7,139 nucleotides of DNA from assembly GCA_030635025.1 (NCBI GenBank), contig DAOVZQ010000126.1, positions 1 through 7,139 of the forward strand. The letters run 5' to 3'. The notes under the pieces are model-generated. The model saw only the letters and a program-made list of their open reading frames with translations, was not told where the DNA came from and ran no database searches. Positions 6,119-7,139 of the stretch are shown here, in pieces. The position numbers and the translations under genes are program-made. This DNA is from a bacterium. Its GTDB lineage: Bacteria; Krumholzibacteriota; Krumholzibacteriia; LZORAL124-64-63. Numbering within the stretch: position 1 is the first letter of the stretch; each line of letters begins with the position of its first letter.

Positions 6119-7139
6119 TTATTCATCTCCCGATCGGACCCGATAGCAGGTCACCGACATTGCCTCAACATCCGGATCGGGCGTCTCACTCCGGACCTTG
6201 AAGACTGCGTCCCAGTACCCGCCGATTCTGTAGAAGCGGCCCCCGGCATACATGAGCCGGTCTGCTGTCGCATCGCCGTCACAGATGATATGAACCCTCT
6301 CCTTGAAATGGCCGGTTGCGGTGATCACCTCGTAAGTCGCGAAATAGTCATCCTCAGCTTCCCACATCGATCTCGACGTCAAGCACCAGACATCGCCGTT
6401 CTCATGCAGGGACAAGTCGGTGATCGTCGGTTCGGTCGGTGCGACGACGGCTTTCGTCCCTGGAACATGATCGGCCTGGTACTGCAGGATGCCGTGCATT
6501 CTCTCGCGGGCCCTGGAGTTGCGCTTCCAGGTCTTGACCGGAAGCGTCGCCTTCAGGGTCGGCGTTCCGTCGGTGTTGAACCATGACAATTCGAACTCGT
6601 CACGCGGGATACCGACGACGACCTTCCCGTCGGCCGCCACAGCCATGCGCGACCAGACAAATTCTTGCCAGGATTCGTGCAGCTCGTTGCTTCGTATGTC
6701 GAAGCTCGCATCACCTCTCGCATACTCTGCGATCATCTTGCCTTCGCGATCGAAGCTGCTGAGAAAAAACGTCCGCTCTTGAACGGGGTTGTCCGGGTTC
6801 ATGGTCATGATCGATCCCCCGAGCAGCATGGACTCGCCGAAGGACAGCGCACGGTGGAGCGTCAGGAACCCGCCATTGGCCCAAGGGACCATCGGAGTGG
6901 CCGAGCCGGCCGGAATCCCGTCGGCGTCCAGGTAGACGAGGCGACCAGGGAATCCGGCGATGAGCCCGAGTGTGCCATCTTCGAAATACACCAGATCCTT
7001 CGGCCCGGTCAACTCACCGGGTCCTTCGCCGGCCCTGCCCAGAGTACGAAGAACGCGGCCCGCGGCGTCACACTCCACCACATGGGATAGCTGAGTGTCT
7101 AAAAACAGGATCCGTCCATCGGCAAGAACCAGGACCCGC
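6119..7139 (-). CDS. 6-bladed beta-propeller / NHL-like protein, C-terminal part (start beyond right edge)
   Basis: The minus-strand frame is open from the window edge (first full codon at 7138-7136) to a TAA at 6119-6121, giving 339 visible residues. The first visible blade reads VLADGRILFLDTQLSHVVEC and then GRVLRTLGRAGEGPGEL, the classic NHL/6-bladed propeller signature in which a blade strand is followed by 'D-x-x-G' and 'GRxGxGPGEL'. Later blades are less regular: GRLVYLDADG, VAADGKVVVGIPRDEFELSWFNTDG and LSLHENGDVWCL. A GTG at 7081 could be mistaken for the start, but coding sequence with the same blade pattern continues upstream of it and no SD precedes it. The N-terminus, where a signal peptide or lipobox would be expected, is not visible, so location is unknown. 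Such propellers usually bind ligands or partner proteins; no catalytic motif is seen. It is convergent with the ABM-domain gene. Confidence 0.8.
   Translation of the reverse strand, partial: RVLVLADGRILFLDTQLSHVVECDAAGRVLRTLGRAGEGPGELTGPKDLVYFEDGTLGLIAGFPGRLVYLDADGIPAGSATPMVPWANGGFLTLHRALSFGESMLLGGSIMTMNPDNPVQERTFFLSSFDREGKMIAEYARGDASFDIRSNELHESWQEFVWSRMAVAADGKVVVGIPRDEFELSWFNTDGTPTLKATLPVKTWKRNSRARERMHGILQYQADHVPGTKAVVAPTEPTITDLSLHENGDVWCLTSRSMWEAEDDYFATYEVITATGHFKERVHIICDGDATADRLMYAGGRFYRIGGYWDAVFKVRSETPDPDVEAMSVTCYRVRSGDE

Noticed and set aside
5843..6586. Plus-strand open frame of 247 codons overlapping the end of the ABM-domain gene and the propeller gene
   Set aside because: It runs out of frame through the ABM domain, across the terminator hairpin and antisense to the propeller gene. 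Its translation matches no family pattern.

Overview
This is a GC-rich bacterial chromosomal window, roughly 60% GC by eye. It looks like an ordinary chromosomal neighbourhood rather than a mobile or defence island: I see no transposase, integrase, CRISPR array, tRNA or rRNA. The best lineage clue is the large exported protease. It ends in a 'NYPNPFNP...WDG...SGVY' C-terminal domain, the FlgD-Ig/Por-type tail common in exported proteins of the FCB superphylum and allied candidate phyla (Eisenbacteria, Krumholzibacteria, Latescibacteria and similar). The exported jelly-roll-like protein and the 6-bladed beta-propeller fit that picture. This lineage call is an inference.

Layout. (1) 1-113, minus: the first 37 codons of an exported protein that runs off the left edge, with a strong SD and an extended -10 promoter candidate about 135 bp upstream of its start. 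(2) 358-1077, minus: a small exported protein of unknown function, probably a beta-sandwich, ending in a short basic tail. (3) 1078-1336: a divergent intergenic region with several dyad symmetries, one overlapping a -10-like hexamer. (4) 1337-4786, plus: a 1149-residue secreted serine protease with an S1 (V8/trypsin-like) catalytic domain, a CARDB-like domain, three cysteine-bearing fibronectin-III-like repeats, further Ig-like modules and the C-terminal tail. (5) 4834-5969, plus: three small cytoplasmic genes in close tandem (DUF2164; YehS/DUF1456; an ABM-fold monooxygenase-like protein), followed by a probable rho-independent terminator at 6021-6042. (6) 6119-7139, minus: the C-terminal 339 residues of a beta-propeller protein whose start lies beyond the right edge.

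How the genes relate. The two leftmost genes and the protease are exported and sit around a shared divergent control region, so they may be co-regulated. The three small genes behind the protease are close enough to be one transcript, possibly with the protease, since no terminator is visible between 4786 and 4834. They do not form a recognisable pathway. I did not find a clear new biological system. The most interesting items are the protease architecture with its cysteine-patterned repeats, the dyad-rich divergent intergenic region, and the pairing of two conserved proteins of unknown function (DUF2164 and YehS).
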